Below are positions 9,583 through 18,763 of a stretch of 64,000 nt of DNA, piece after piece. This DNA is from an uncultured bacterium (GTDB taxonomy: Bacteria > Bacteroidota > Bacteroidia > Bacteroidales > Marinifilaceae): assembly GCA_905216195.1 (NCBI GenBank), contig CAJMSX010000013.1, forward strand, positions 5,942 to 69,941. Direction: 5' to 3'. The notes beneath the pieces are model-generated. The model was not told the origin of the DNA and searched no databases. It was given only the letters and a program-made list of their open reading frames with translations. The translations under genes were made by a program, and so were the position numbers. How positions within the stretch are numbered: position 1 is the stretch's first letter; every line of letters starts with the position of its first letter.

Positions 9583-12555
9583 TTAAAAGCCGAGGTTGAC
9601 TCCCAGCAGTACGGTACGGGGACGAGGATAGAGATTGTTGTCTATCCCATTGAATATTTCGGGATCCAGTCCTTTATAGCGGGTGATGGTAAATACGTTT
9701 TGCATAATGGCATATACCCGCAGATCCAGACGGTTGTTCCATAGTTTTTTGAAGTTATAACCTATGGAAATATTGTCGAGTTTCATAAAAGAAGCGTTTC
9801 GTACGTAATAATCCGAAAAGTACTGAGCTTCCTGAAACTGGGTTTTGGAGATGGAATTCGGTATATTGGAATAAAAGCCGGTGTTATCGTAAAGCCGGGT
9901 GTATAGAGCTCCGTTGGATTCGACGTTATTGTACACATAGTTTCCGAAACTGAACCGTCCGGCGATATTCAGGTCCCAGTTTTTATAGGTGAGGTAGGAT
10001 GAAAATCCGGCCAGCCATTTCGGAGCGGGACCTTTGTAACGGTAGAGGTCGAGTTGATTGATTATTCCGTCGTGATTGAGATCGGCATAAACGCCTTCCA
10101 GGGGTTTGCCGTGTTTGTCGTATACTTGCCGGTAAACATAGAAAGCGTTGGATTCATGTCCTTCGCTATGAATCTGAATCTTGCTTCCGGTTCCTCCCGC
10201 AATATCTCCCGTAGGCACTCCTTTATAATTCGGGTCTTTGTTCCGGATAAGTTTCAGGATTTTGTTTTTGTTGTAAGAGAGGTTGACATTGAGTTCCCAA
10301 TGCCATTTATCAGTAGTGACGGGAACGGTGTTGAGGGAAAATTCGAAACCCTGGTTCGACAGGTCTCCTACGTTGGTAACGATTTTGTTGGTCAGGTTGG
10401 AGCCTGCGGCGATAGGAATCTCGTTGAGGAGGTCTTTGGTTTTCCGGTAATAATAATCGATGGAACCGTTAATCCGGTTGTTGTAGAAACCGAAGTCCAG
10501 AGCAACGTTCCAGGTAGTGGTTTCTTCCCATTTTATGTTGGCATCATATCCGTTGGGGCGGAGTGTATATACGAAATCATTGCCGAACTGATACTGTGCT
10601 TTGTCGTTGCTGATGGTGTAATTGGACTGATAGGGGTAGTCGTTGCCGATAATATCTTGCTGTCCGGTTATACCGTAACCAAGCCTCAGTTTCAGGGAAG
10701 ACAGGTTTTCGAACCGGTCCATGAAATCTTCCTGATCGATTCTCCAGGCGAGGGCCAGAGAAGGGAAGGTGCCCCAGCGTTGGCTTTTGGCGAAGCGGGA
10801 AGAACCGTCGCCGCGCACGGTCAGGGTGAGCAGGTATTTATCTTTGAAAGTATAGTTTAATCTTCCGAAAAACGATAACAAGTAGTTTTCAGAAGCGCTT
10901 TCGTTGTCTTCGAGCACATATGTCCGGTTGGTATTCGTGGCGTAGGAAGAACTGCTTCTTTTAAAGTGTTGCCAGGAATATCCGGCGACCACGTCGATCA
11001 CGCTGTAGATATCGTCTATCTTTTTATTATAATTCAAATAGAATTCCAGCAGTTCGTTGTGTTTTTTTTCGTTGTATTTTTTGTGGTATCCGCTACCGTG
11101 TTTTTCATCATAGGTCCAGGCGGCATCCTCGGGTTCTATCACTTTGCCGTCGCTTTTGGAATAATCGTAGGCCAGGTTGAGATTAGCGCGTAAGTCGGGT
11201 AAAAAATGCAGGCGGTAATCGAATTGGATATTGCCGATAAAGCGCTTTACGTCTCCTTTATCGCTATGCTGTTCCAGATGAGCGACGGGATTTGTGGTTG
11301 CAATGGGATTCGGGTTACCGGTAGTGGTCTGAGTCCAGGTAAAATATCCTCCGTATCTTTCGTTGCCGTCTTTTACCGGCCGGGTAGGGTCGAATAAAAC
11401 GGCTTCGCCTATAGAAGCGGTATTACCGAAGTTATTTTTGATGTACATCCCTTTAGCGCTTAAATTGATTTTCAGGAAATCGTCAAAAAAACTGGGATTC
11501 AGGTTCAGAGCGCCGGTCAAACGTCTCAGATTGGTGGTTTTTAACACGCCCTGTTGATTGGTATATCCCAGAGAAAAACGGAAAGGGGTGTCGTATTTAA
11601 AACCGGAAAAATCGAGGGTATGGTCGTTGCTGACGGCAATGCGGTAAATTTCGTCCTGCCAGTCGGTATGGGCCGTGCCCATATTATCGATGACACTGGG
11701 GTTGCCTGCGAATTGTTTCCGGACGGCTTCCCGGAATTCGTCGGCATTCATTACATCGATTTTTCCTTCTTTCCAGCCTATACTGATTTGCCCGGAATAG
11801 TTGACCCGGAAAGGTTGTCCTTTTTTCCCTTTTTTCGTCGTAATAAGTATCACTCCGTTAGAAGCCCGGGCTCCGTAGATGGCGGTGGAGGAAGCGTCTT
11901 TCAATATGGTGAAAGTTTCGATGTCGGCAGGATTGATGGAGTTTAAGGGATTTCTCATTCCGGCTATTCCGGTATTGTCGAGGGGCACGCCGTCCACGAC
12001 GATCAGCGGGTCGTTACTGGCTCTCATAGAAGAACCGCCCCGGATCCGGATGGTCGCTCCGTCACCGGGGGCGCCTCCGGCCGTCGTAATCTGAACGCCC
12101 GGGGTTTTACCGATCAGCAAATCCTGGGGAGAGGACATGACGCCGGGATTGAAGTCTCCGGCATTTATCGCCATCACAGAACCGGTCGCATCGTTTTTCC
12201 GGACTTGCCCGTAACCGATGACCACAACTTCCTGCAGTTGCTGCAAATCTTCCTCCAATTGTACATTCAGCGTATGCTGATCGGTCACTGTAATGCTTTT
12301 CGGTTTATAACCGAGGTAGGTAAACTCCAGAACGTCGCCCGGTTTGGCTTTCAGGGTATAGTTCCCGTCTATATCCGTGGCTACTCCGCTCAACGTGCCT
12401 TTAATGAGGATACTTACGCCCGGTAAAGGCTCTCCCGTCGACGCGTCGGTTACTTTCCCCTGAATATTTATTTCCTGGGCATATCCGAATGCGGTATAGC
12501 CTAGGAAAAACAGCATAAAAAAGAAAAGCGTTTTAGTTCGTTTGTTTTGTTTCAT
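9583..12555 (-). CDS. SusC/RagA family TonB-linked outer-membrane transporter (locus 1)
   Basis: The 990-residue protein begins with a signal peptide (LFFFMLFFLGYTAFGYAQ). A carboxypeptidase-regulatory-like domain follows (about 29-105, GKVTDASTGEPLPGVSI), then a TonB-box-like VVVIGYG, a plug domain (RIRGGSSMRASNDPLIVVDG; LKDASSTAIYGARASNGV) and a 22-strand barrel ending in an aromatic residue (GVNLGF). It lacks an STN domain, so it is a plain transporter rather than a sigma/anti-sigma signalling one. It imports oligosaccharides captured by SusD. The LRR gene lies 136 nt upstream on the same strand, and the LacI gene is divergent beyond it. Confidence 0.95.
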   Translation of the reverse strand: MKQNKRTKTLFFFMLFFLGYTAFGYAQEINIQGKVTDASTGEPLPGVSILIKGTLSGVATDIDGNYTLKAKPGDVLEFTYLGYKPKSITVTDQHTLNVQLEEDLQQLQEVVVIGYGQVRKNDATGSVMAINAGDFNPGVMSSPQDLLIGKTPGVQITTAGGAPGDGATIRIRGGSSMRASNDPLIVVDGVPLDNTGIAGMRNPLNSINPADIETFTILKDASSTAIYGARASNGVILITTKKGKKGQPFRVNYSGQISIGWKEGKIDVMNADEFREAVRKQFAGNPSVIDNMGTAHTDWQDEIYRIAVSNDHTLDFSGFKYDTPFRFSLGYTNQQGVLKTTNLRRLTGALNLNPSFFDDFLKINLSAKGMYIKNNFGNTASIGEAVLFDPTRPVKDGNERYGGYFTWTQTTTGNPNPIATTNPVAHLEQHSDKGDVKRFIGNIQFDYRLHFLPDLRANLNLAYDYSKSDGKVIEPEDAAWTYDEKHGSGYHKKYNEKKHNELLEFYLNYNKKIDDIYSVIDVVAGYSWQHFKRSSSSYATNTNRTYVLEDNESASENYLLSFFGRLNYTFKDKYLLTLTVRGDGSSRFAKSQRWGTFPSLALAWRIDQEDFMDRFENLSSLKLRLGYGITGQQDIIGNDYPYQSNYTISNDKAQYQFGNDFVYTLRPNGYDANIKWEETTTWNVALDFGFYNNRINGSIDYYYRKTKDLLNEIPIAAGSNLTNKIVTNVGDLSNQGFEFSLNTVPVTTDKWHWELNVNLSYNKNKILKLIRNKDPNYKGVPTGDIAGGTGSKIQIHSEGHESNAFYVYRQVYDKHGKPLEGVYADLNHDGIINQLDLYRYKGPAPKWLAGFSSYLTYKNWDLNIAGRFSFGNYVYNNVESNGALYTRLYDNTGFYSNIPNSISKTQFQEAQYFSDYYVRNASFMKLDNISIGYNFKKLWNNRLDLRVYAIMQNVFTITRYKGLDPEIFNGIDNNLYPRPRTVLLGVNLGF

Positions 12556-12691
12556 AATTGTCCGGTTTTACATAAAATAGATATGCTGAAAAGTACAGCA
12601 GTTCGCTTTTCAGTCTGATTTTATGCTGTATACGGAGACAATTAATTACATTGTTTATTTTTTTTACGTAAATATTATTAAACGTCCGGTA

Positions 12692-13387
12692 CTAATGCCA
12701 CTTTTTACTTCGGAATAGCTTACCCCGACATTCCTGAAAACCGGGATTTTCGAAATAGCGTACAGTAGCGAAGTCGCTTTCTTCCTTGACCGGGAGCGTT
12801 TGAAACAAGCAGTCCAGTGCCCCGCTTTCCAGAAAATTATGGCTGACGTTGATGTGGCAGATTTCCGGGCAACCGGATACATCGATTTTTTCCAGCCGGT
12901 TATGAGTACAATGGAGGGTATGTACCCCCGGACAATTTTCCAGGATTAAACGCTGTAGTTGGTTGTAGGAAGCTTGCAGTTCGGTTAGGGCCGGATGATT
13001 CCGCAGATGCAGTTCCGTCAGGTTGTTGGAATTACAATGGAGCTCCTCCAGAACCGGACAAGCGGAAAGGTCCAAAAGGGAAATTTCATTTCCTGAACAG
13101 TCCAGATATTCCAGGTGCGGACAACGGAGTAAACGTAAATCAGTTATGCACATTCCGGAAATCTCCAGGTAGGAAATGTTCTTTCCGCTGATCGTGATCT
13201 GTTGCAGTCCTTCTGCCGGGAAAAGATAAGAGAGTTTCGTGTCCGCTTGGGCGGTATGATTTTCGTAGGTGTTTCCGTTCCCCCAATCGATACAGAGTTC
13301 CTCGGCATCGATATGCGCTTTAAAGGGGATAGCGGCATAGCTGAGAAAACTCAGAGATATGAGGTCGGAGGGAAGATGATTATTCAT
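12692..13387 (-). CDS. Leucine-rich repeat protein without signal peptide
   Basis: The 231-residue protein has no signal peptide or membrane segment (MNNHLPSDLISLSF). Residues about 24-75 look like a small beta domain with IDWGNG, a pattern seen in front of LRRs in other Bacteroidota proteins. Residues about 71-185 are repeats of about 21 residues of the form LxxLxCxxNxLxxLxLxxCP, for example LEELHCNSNNLTELHL and VHTLHCTHNRLEKIDV. The C-terminus is basic (KLFRSKKWH). LRRs mediate protein binding. The gene is on the same strand as susC, directly upstream, and between it and the LacI gene. Function is unknown; a cytoplasmic partner-binding role is a guess. It is a convincing gene by its regular repeats. 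Confidence 0.78.
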   Translation of the reverse strand: MNNHLPSDLISLSFLSYAAIPFKAHIDAEELCIDWGNGNTYENHTAQADTKLSYLFPAEGLQQITISGKNISYLEISGMCITDLRLLRCPHLEYLDCSGNEISLLDLSACPVLEELHCNSNNLTELHLRNHPALTELQASYNQLQRLILENCPGVHTLHCTHNRLEKIDVSGCPEICHINVSHNFLESGALDCLFQTLPVKEESDFATVRYFENPGFQECRGKLFRSKKWH

Positions 13388-13686
13388 GTTAGCTGTCGTT
13401 AAAGAGTGTCACACATACAGAGGAAGTCCGGGACAAGATTCCGGTTTCCGGAAAATCGCAAGCGCTATGCGTTCCGCGCACGGCTTAAATACGGCTAAAA
13501 CTACTTTATTACCGGGGATATTGTTCCGAAGTAACTCCTTTTAAGATGAAAATAGACCGAAATCGATTTCTGAATACTGAAAGAAAATAATGGGTTGAAA
13601 CAAATTTCAAATTATTCCGTTTTTCAGACGATAGATCAGGATATTTATAAAACGGGAAAATACCGCAGGAGGAGGACGGGACGGTT
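13388..13686. other. Divergent intergenic region of locus 1
   Basis: About 300 bases lie between the LRR gene (minus) and the LacI gene (plus). I see no clean TTTG/TAnnTTTG promoter on either strand. The only palindromic element is CGCAAGCGCTATGCG at 13457-13471, whose AGCGCT core resembles LacI-family operators but whose arms are out of register. A purine-rich AGGAGGAGG lies about 10 nt before the LacI start codon and is an unusually strong ribosome-binding site for this phylum. Confidence 0.4.
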
Positions 13687-14703
13687 ATGCAGGTGAGATT
13701 AAAAGATTTGGCGGAGAAGCTCGGTCTGGCTTCCTCTACGGTATCCCGGGCTTTAAGAAATCATCCCGATATCAGTGAAAATACCCGGCAACGGGTGCGG
13801 CAGTTGGCCGAAGAATTGCATTATGAGCCCGATGCCGTCGCTTTGAGTTTACGGATTAAAAAATCGCATTTGGTTGCCGGGATTGTGCCTGATTTGGCTC
13901 ATCCTTTTTTTTCGGCTGTCGTGAGCGTATTGGAAGAGGTGTTTTTCCGGAACGGTTATCAGTTGGCTGTCTATCAATCCCGGGAGGATTACCGAAGGGA
14001 AGCGGAAATTTGCAGGAGAATAGAACGGGGAGGAGTAGAAGGGGTTTTGGTTTCTCTGTCCCGCTCTACCCGGGATACGCAACATTTCCGGAAGTTGTCT
14101 GAAGAGGGAATGCCTTTGGTTTTTTTCGATCGGATTGCGGGAGATTTGGATACAGACCGGGTCGTTACGGATGACTTCCATGGAGCGTATGAGGCTGTTT
14201 CTTATTTGATCCGATCGGGTTGCCGCAGAATTATGCATTTTGCCGGGGATCAGTATCTGCAATTCGCTCAAAAACGCCGGGCAGGTTATATTCAGGCTTT
14301 ACAGGACCACCGGTTGAAAGTCGATGAAAAATGGATTATTCCGTGTGAAAACCGGAAAGAGGCCGTAGAACAAACCTACCGGGTAAAAAAGTTATTTGGT
14401 CCGGATGCTTTTTTTGCCGTCAATGCGGGAGTGGGAGCGGGGATTTTACAGGCTTTAAACCGATTGGGTTGCCGGGTACCGGACGAAGTTTCTGTATGCG
14501 CCTTTTCCGGAGGGGACCGGTCAGTTTATACGGTGCCGGAATTGACTGCCGTAGAACAGAAACCGGAGGAGATCGGAAAAATAGCGGCCGAAATGCTTTT
14601 GAAAAGAATGTCGGAAAAAGAAAGCTCCCTAACGGTAACAAAATTGGTAAAAACTCGTTTGGTCATACGTGAAAGCACCCGTTCAGCCGGGCAAACCGAA
14701 TGA
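13687..14703 (+). CDS. LacI family transcriptional regulator (locus 1)
   Basis: The 338-residue protein has a LacI-type HTH (about 3-56: LKDLAEKLGLASSTVSRALRN) and a periplasmic-binding-protein-like effector domain (about 60-335) ending in the family TRLVIRESTR. It is divergent from the LRR-susCDE unit and directly upstream of two GH13 genes, so it most likely controls this alpha-glucan locus. Recognition-helix residues STVSRAL are identical to those of the locus 2 LacI, so the two may recognise similar operators. An AGGAGGAGG ribosome-binding site precedes the ATG. The GH13 genes downstream have their own promoter starting 17 nt after this stop codon. Family certain; target and ligand inferred. 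Confidence 0.93.
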   Translation: MQVRLKDLAEKLGLASSTVSRALRNHPDISENTRQRVRQLAEELHYEPDAVALSLRIKKSHLVAGIVPDLAHPFFSAVVSVLEEVFFRNGYQLAVYQSREDYRREAEICRRIERGGVEGVLVSLSRSTRDTQHFRKLSEEGMPLVFFDRIAGDLDTDRVVTDDFHGAYEAVSYLIRSGCRRIMHFAGDQYLQFAQKRRAGYIQALQDHRLKVDEKWIIPCENRKEAVEQTYRVKKLFGPDAFFAVNAGVGAGILQALNRLGCRVPDEVSVCAFSGGDRSVYTVPELTAVEQKPEEIGKIAAEMLLKRMSEKESSLTVTKLVKTRLVIRESTRSAGQTE

Positions 14704-14719
14704 GAAAGGAGAAAATTAT

Positions 14720-14751
14720 TTTGTAATTTTCTGTATGAAATGTTATCTTTG
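14720..14751 (+). promoter_or_regulatory. Consensus promoter of the locus 1 GH13 operon
   Basis: TTTG at 14720-14723, 20 nt, then TATCTTTG at 14744-14751 match the Bacteroidota promoter consensus exactly. The predicted transcript start near 14758 leaves a leader of about 45 nt before the first GH13 gene. Confidence 0.8.
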
Positions 14752-14801
14752 ACAATAAGCACTTTAGGTAAAAACAAAACCGTATTCTTAAAAATAAATG
14801 T

Positions 14802-17177
14802 ATGATCCGATTAGCGATGATAACCGCATTTGCATTCTTGCTGCCGGCTTGTGGTAATAAAGAAGTCCGGCTCCCGGAACATCCGGCGATTTATGATTTA
14901 GCTACGCCTATCCGTTTGAATCCCGATACGACGAAAGTAAATCTGACCGATTATTTTCTTTATCCGGAACGGATCGAGAAAATCCTTCCCCCTCCTCAAC
15001 TGAAGGTGAAGGTCAGTGAAGACAAAAAAGAAATGGTGCTGATTCCCGAAGGGAAGTTGAAGCCGGCGGAGAATCTCCGATTGAAATATGAAGGGTACTA
15101 TTACGATATACCGGTACTGAAGAGTGTAAAAAAAGCCGTCCCCTATTCTTTCGATCCGAAAGGGAAAAAATATAAAAAAGTGCAATTGGCGGGGGATATG
15201 AATGCCTGGAATCCGGAGCAAACGGGTCTGGAATATAAGGACGGCCGGTGGGAAACCACCCTGTATCTGGCTCCCGGCGATTATCAGTATTTGTTGGTAG
15301 TGGACGGAGTGAAGAAATTGGATCCTGGAAATAAAATAAAGGCGGATAATAACCTGGGAGGTTTCAATTCTTTACTGAAAGTGGAGGATGAGAGTGAGAA
15401 AGCCCCGCTCATTTTTACGGCCTCTCTTCACCAGGATACCGTTTTCCTGACCCATCAGAATCCGGTGGAAGAATGGTTGGTTTATTTGCAAAACCAGCGT
15501 TTGGAGAAACCTTATCTTGTTCGTACTTCGGATGGGGTAGGTATCGTCATCCCGGCTGCGGCTTCGCAGCGGAAAAGGACGGAATTGCGGGTGTGGGCCA
15601 TCAATTCGTACGGAGTTTCCAACGATATTTTTATCCCTCTAGAGTATGGAAAGGTGATTACCGATGCGAAATTGCTGGACCGGTTTGACAAACGGGCTTC
15701 TACTCTTTATTTTTTAATGGTGGATCGGTTTAAAGATTCTTTACGGGATAACAACCATCCCCTGAATTCTCCGGAGGTGCTTCCTCTTGCCGATTATATG
15801 GGTGGGGACATTGCCGGAGTCACCCAGAAGTTGCGGGAGGGGTATTTCGATTCGTTAGGGATCAATACGATCTGGCTTTCTCCGATCACTCAGAATCCGG
15901 AAGGAGCGTACGGCTTGTGGAAAAACCCAAAAACGAAATTTTCGGCTTATCACGGTTACTGGCCGGTATCTTCTTCTCAAATCGATTATCGTTTCGGAAC
16001 GCCGGAGGAACTCCGGGAGCTGATTGCGGAAGCGCATCAGCGGAATATCAATGTGATTCTGGATTACGTAGCGAATCATGTACACGAAGAGCATCCCTTG
16101 TACAAGCAACACAAGGACTGGGCCACCGATTTGCATTTACCGGACGGAACTTTAAATACCGAACGTTGGGACGAGCACCGGTTGACTACCTGGTTCGATA
16201 CTTTTCTGCCGACCCTGGATCTGGAACGGAAAGAGGTGTATGAGCCCATGACCGATTCGGCTTTGTTCTGGATAAAAGAATATCAACTGGACGGTTTCCG
16301 GCACGATGCTACCAAGCATATTCCGGAAATATTCTGGAGAACGCTGACTTATAAATTGAAAAAAGAGGTGATGCTTCCGGAAGACATCACGATTTATCAG
16401 GTGGGAGAAACATACGGGAGCCGGGAGCTGATCGCTTCCTATATCGGTTCCGGGCAGATGGACGGACAGTTCGATTTTAATGTATATGACGATGCTGTAG
16501 CGGTATTCGCCCGTCCGGAGGTAGGGTTTCAACGCCTGAACAGTTCGCTGGAACAAAGTTTCCATTTTTATGGCGTTCATAACCTGATGGCTTATATTTC
16601 CGGAAACCAGGACCGGGCGAGATTTATTTCCTATGCTGCCGGAGATCTCAGTTTCAGTGAAGACAGTAAAGCCGCCGGTTGGACTCGTAAAATCGGAGAA
16701 CGGAAACCTTCTGATAAGGGGGCCTATGATAAGTTGATACAGTTGATCGCTTTCAACAGTACCATACCGGGAATTCCCGTCATTTATTACGGGGATGAGA
16801 TCGGGATGACCGGCGGGAACGATCCGGACAACCGAAGGATGATGCGTTTCGACCGCTTGAGCGAGGAAGAACGGATGGTCCGGGAAAAAACTGCTCTGCT
16901 GAATAATTTCCGCCGGGAGAGTATGGCTCTGATGTACGGGGATTTTATTCCGCTCCGGGTGGAAGATAAAATTTACGCTTACCTGCGTTCTTATTTCGGT
17001 GAAGACGTTATCGTTATCTTTAACAAGGGAAATGAAGAGGTTACCCTCAAGTTGGATTTACCCCAAAGGAACCGGAAAAAAGACTTCAAGTCCCTTTTCG
17101 GAGGGCGTTTCAGTTATGACAATTCCAAGCTGATTGCCGATGTCCCGGCTGATGGGGTGGAAATAATTTACAATTAA
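14802..17177 (+). CDS. GH13 alpha-amylase-family lipoprotein with glycogen-binding-like module
   Basis: The 791-residue protein has a lipobox LLPAC (Cys17). Residues about 122-195 form a CBM48/AMPK-like glycogen-binding module (VQLAGDMNAWNPEQTG, LAPGDYQYLLVVDG). A GH13 barrel (about 300-700) follows, with nucleophile Asp502 (DGFRHDATKH), acid/base Glu536 (YQVGETYG) and transition-state Asp604. The last sits in SGNQDRARF, so the usual His of the N-H-D motif is Gln. The long N-terminal beta region and lipid anchor point to an envelope enzyme acting on starch or maltodextrin. It is the first gene of a two-gene plus-strand operon; the second GH13 follows after 59 nt. Exact specificity (neopullulanase, amylase or cyclomaltodextrinase type) cannot be fixed by eye. 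Confidence 0.9.
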   Translation: MIRLAMITAFAFLLPACGNKEVRLPEHPAIYDLATPIRLNPDTTKVNLTDYFLYPERIEKILPPPQLKVKVSEDKKEMVLIPEGKLKPAENLRLKYEGYYYDIPVLKSVKKAVPYSFDPKGKKYKKVQLAGDMNAWNPEQTGLEYKDGRWETTLYLAPGDYQYLLVVDGVKKLDPGNKIKADNNLGGFNSLLKVEDESEKAPLIFTASLHQDTVFLTHQNPVEEWLVYLQNQRLEKPYLVRTSDGVGIVIPAAASQRKRTELRVWAINSYGVSNDIFIPLEYGKVITDAKLLDRFDKRASTLYFLMVDRFKDSLRDNNHPLNSPEVLPLADYMGGDIAGVTQKLREGYFDSLGINTIWLSPITQNPEGAYGLWKNPKTKFSAYHGYWPVSSSQIDYRFGTPEELRELIAEAHQRNINVILDYVANHVHEEHPLYKQHKDWATDLHLPDGTLNTERWDEHRLTTWFDTFLPTLDLERKEVYEPMTDSALFWIKEYQLDGFRHDATKHIPEIFWRTLTYKLKKEVMLPEDITIYQVGETYGSRELIASYIGSGQMDGQFDFNVYDDAVAVFARPEVGFQRLNSSLEQSFHFYGVHNLMAYISGNQDRARFISYAAGDLSFSEDSKAAGWTRKIGERKPSDKGAYDKLIQLIAFNSTIPGIPVIYYGDEIGMTGGNDPDNRRMMRFDRLSEEERMVREKTALLNNFRRESMALMYGDFIPLRVEDKIYAYLRSYFGEDVIVIFNKGNEEVTLKLDLPQRNRKKDFKSLFGGRFSYDNSKLIADVPADGVEIIYN

Positions 17178-17236
17178 AACATAAACTTTATCAAAAGTTT
17201 ACTCGTATAGCCTGAAATCACCAAATAATACAAACA

Positions 17237-18610
17237 ATGAGAAAATTTTTTTTATGCTGTATGATTCTTGGAATCGCTTTTACCGGCTGTAAAAGCAAAA
17301 AGAAAGAAAATAAGGAGGTCGTCGTCCCGCCAGCTGCTGTTTTCCGTACGCCGGAAGTGGTTCCCTGGGCCAAAGACGCCGTTATCTATGAGGTCAATGT
17401 GCGTCAGTATACCCCGGAAGGGACTTTCAACGCTTTTGCCGCTCATTTGCCCCGTTTGAAAGAACTGGGTGCGGATATCCTGTGGTTTATGCCGATTCAG
17501 CCCATTTCTCAGAAAAAGAAAAAAGGAACATTAGGAAGTTATTATGCCGTTCAGGATTATCAAAAGGTGAACCCGGAATTCGGTACGATGGAAGATTTTA
17601 AAACATTGGTACAGAAAGCCCATGAAATGGGTTTCAAGGTGATCCTGGATTGGGTGGCCAATCATACGGGCTGGGACAACTGGTTACTGGTGGAACATGA
17701 AGAATGGTATACCCGGGTGAATGACTCGGTCGTTACCCCCGTGGCCGATTGGACCGATGTTGCCGACTTAAATTACGAACAACCCGGATTGAGACAGTAT
17801 ATGATCGAAAGTATGAAATATTGGGTTCGGGAAGCGGGGATCGATGGATACCGTTGTGATGTAGCCGCCATGGTCCCTACCGGTTTCTGGAAAGAAGCCC
17901 GGATGGCTTTGGATAGTATTAAACCGGTTTTTATGTTGGCGGAAGCCTGGGAACCCGAATTGACGGAAGGAGCTTTTGACGCTTGTTATGCGTGGGATTT
18001 GCTGCACACCATGAACGACATCGCTGCCGGAAATAAAACGGCTGCCAGTTTGCCGGCTTATTTTCATAAAGTGGATACGATGTATGCTCCCCGGACGATA
18101 TTGATGAATTTCCTTACCAATCACGATGAAAATTCCTGGAACGGGACCATTAACGAACGGTTCGGGGATTTACAGAAAACTTTTGCCGTTCTGACCTATA
18201 CCGTGCCCGGTATGCCTTTGATATACAGCGGACAGGAAGTGGGATTAAATCACCGGTTGGAATTTTTTGAAAAGGATGAAATCCACTGGGCAGACGATAA
18301 GAAACTCACCGCTTTCTATACCCAACTGGATCAGCTGAAACATCAGAATCCCGCTCTATGGGCCGGAATACACGCGGGGGAAATGAAAATTGTAGAAACG
18401 GATAAACCGGAACAGATTTTTGCATTTATCCGGTCGAAAGGGGACAATGAACTGGTGGTATTGCTGAACCTGAGCCGGAAAGCGGCTACGTTTAAATTGA
18501 AAGTTCCCCTGACAGGCACGTATAATGATATATTTACCGGAAAAGCGGTAAAAATTTCTCCCTCTATCGTATTGAAACCGGCCGAATACCGAGTTTGGGT
18601 GAAAATGTAG
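17237..18610 (+). CDS. Short GH13 glycosidase lipoprotein (locus 1)
   Basis: The 457-residue protein has a lipobox FTGC (Cys18). A compact GH13 barrel starts almost at once (AVIYEVNVRQYTPEGTFNAF), with nucleophile Asp208 (DGYRCDVAAMVP), acid/base Glu236 (LAEAWEPE) and Asp297 (TNHDENSW). It is a clear paralogue of the last gene of locus 2 (37817-39169): both carry AFAAHLPRLK, LGSYYAV, DWVANHTGWDN and LAEAWEP. It lacks extra starch-binding modules, so it probably acts on short maltooligosaccharides in the periplasm or at the envelope. It is the second gene of the GH13 operon. A long hairpin follows in the convergent gap. Confidence 0.9.
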   Translation: MRKFFLCCMILGIAFTGCKSKKKENKEVVVPPAAVFRTPEVVPWAKDAVIYEVNVRQYTPEGTFNAFAAHLPRLKELGADILWFMPIQPISQKKKKGTLGSYYAVQDYQKVNPEFGTMEDFKTLVQKAHEMGFKVILDWVANHTGWDNWLLVEHEEWYTRVNDSVVTPVADWTDVADLNYEQPGLRQYMIESMKYWVREAGIDGYRCDVAAMVPTGFWKEARMALDSIKPVFMLAEAWEPELTEGAFDACYAWDLLHTMNDIAAGNKTAASLPAYFHKVDTMYAPRTILMNFLTNHDENSWNGTINERFGDLQKTFAVLTYTVPGMPLIYSGQEVGLNHRLEFFEKDEIHWADDKKLTAFYTQLDQLKHQNPALWAGIHAGEMKIVETDKPEQIFAFIRSKGDNELVVLLNLSRKAATFKLKVPLTGTYNDIFTGKAVKISPSIVLKPAEYRVWVKM

Positions 18611-18695
18611 AAAGGAATTCCGCCTGTAGGAAAGGTATGCTGGTTCGGGTGGCTTCCGGCCTGAGCATGGCTATCGAATGGGTAATCGGATGGGA

Positions 18696-18750
18696 AACAT
18701 CCCAGGGAATAAGCAGATTTGTTTTTTCAATGGCTTATCCCTGGGATGTT
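18696..18750. terminator. Long hairpin in the convergent gap between loci 1 and 2
   Basis: The arms 18696-18714 and 18733-18750 are complementary over 18 bp with one bulged A (AACATCCCAGGGA...TAAGC), with an 18-nt loop. It sits between two converging GH13 genes and could end both transcripts or protect their 3' ends. Neither side has a clean U-tract, so the terminator role is an inference. Confidence 0.5.
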
Positions 18751-18763
18751 AAGCTTCCGGCCG

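Noticed and set aside
13457..13471. CGCAAGCGCTATGCG as a LacI operator for locus 1
   Set aside because: Only the six-base core is palindromic; the arms are out of register by one base and no promoter is seen beside it. Kept as a note in the intergenic entry, not as a site.
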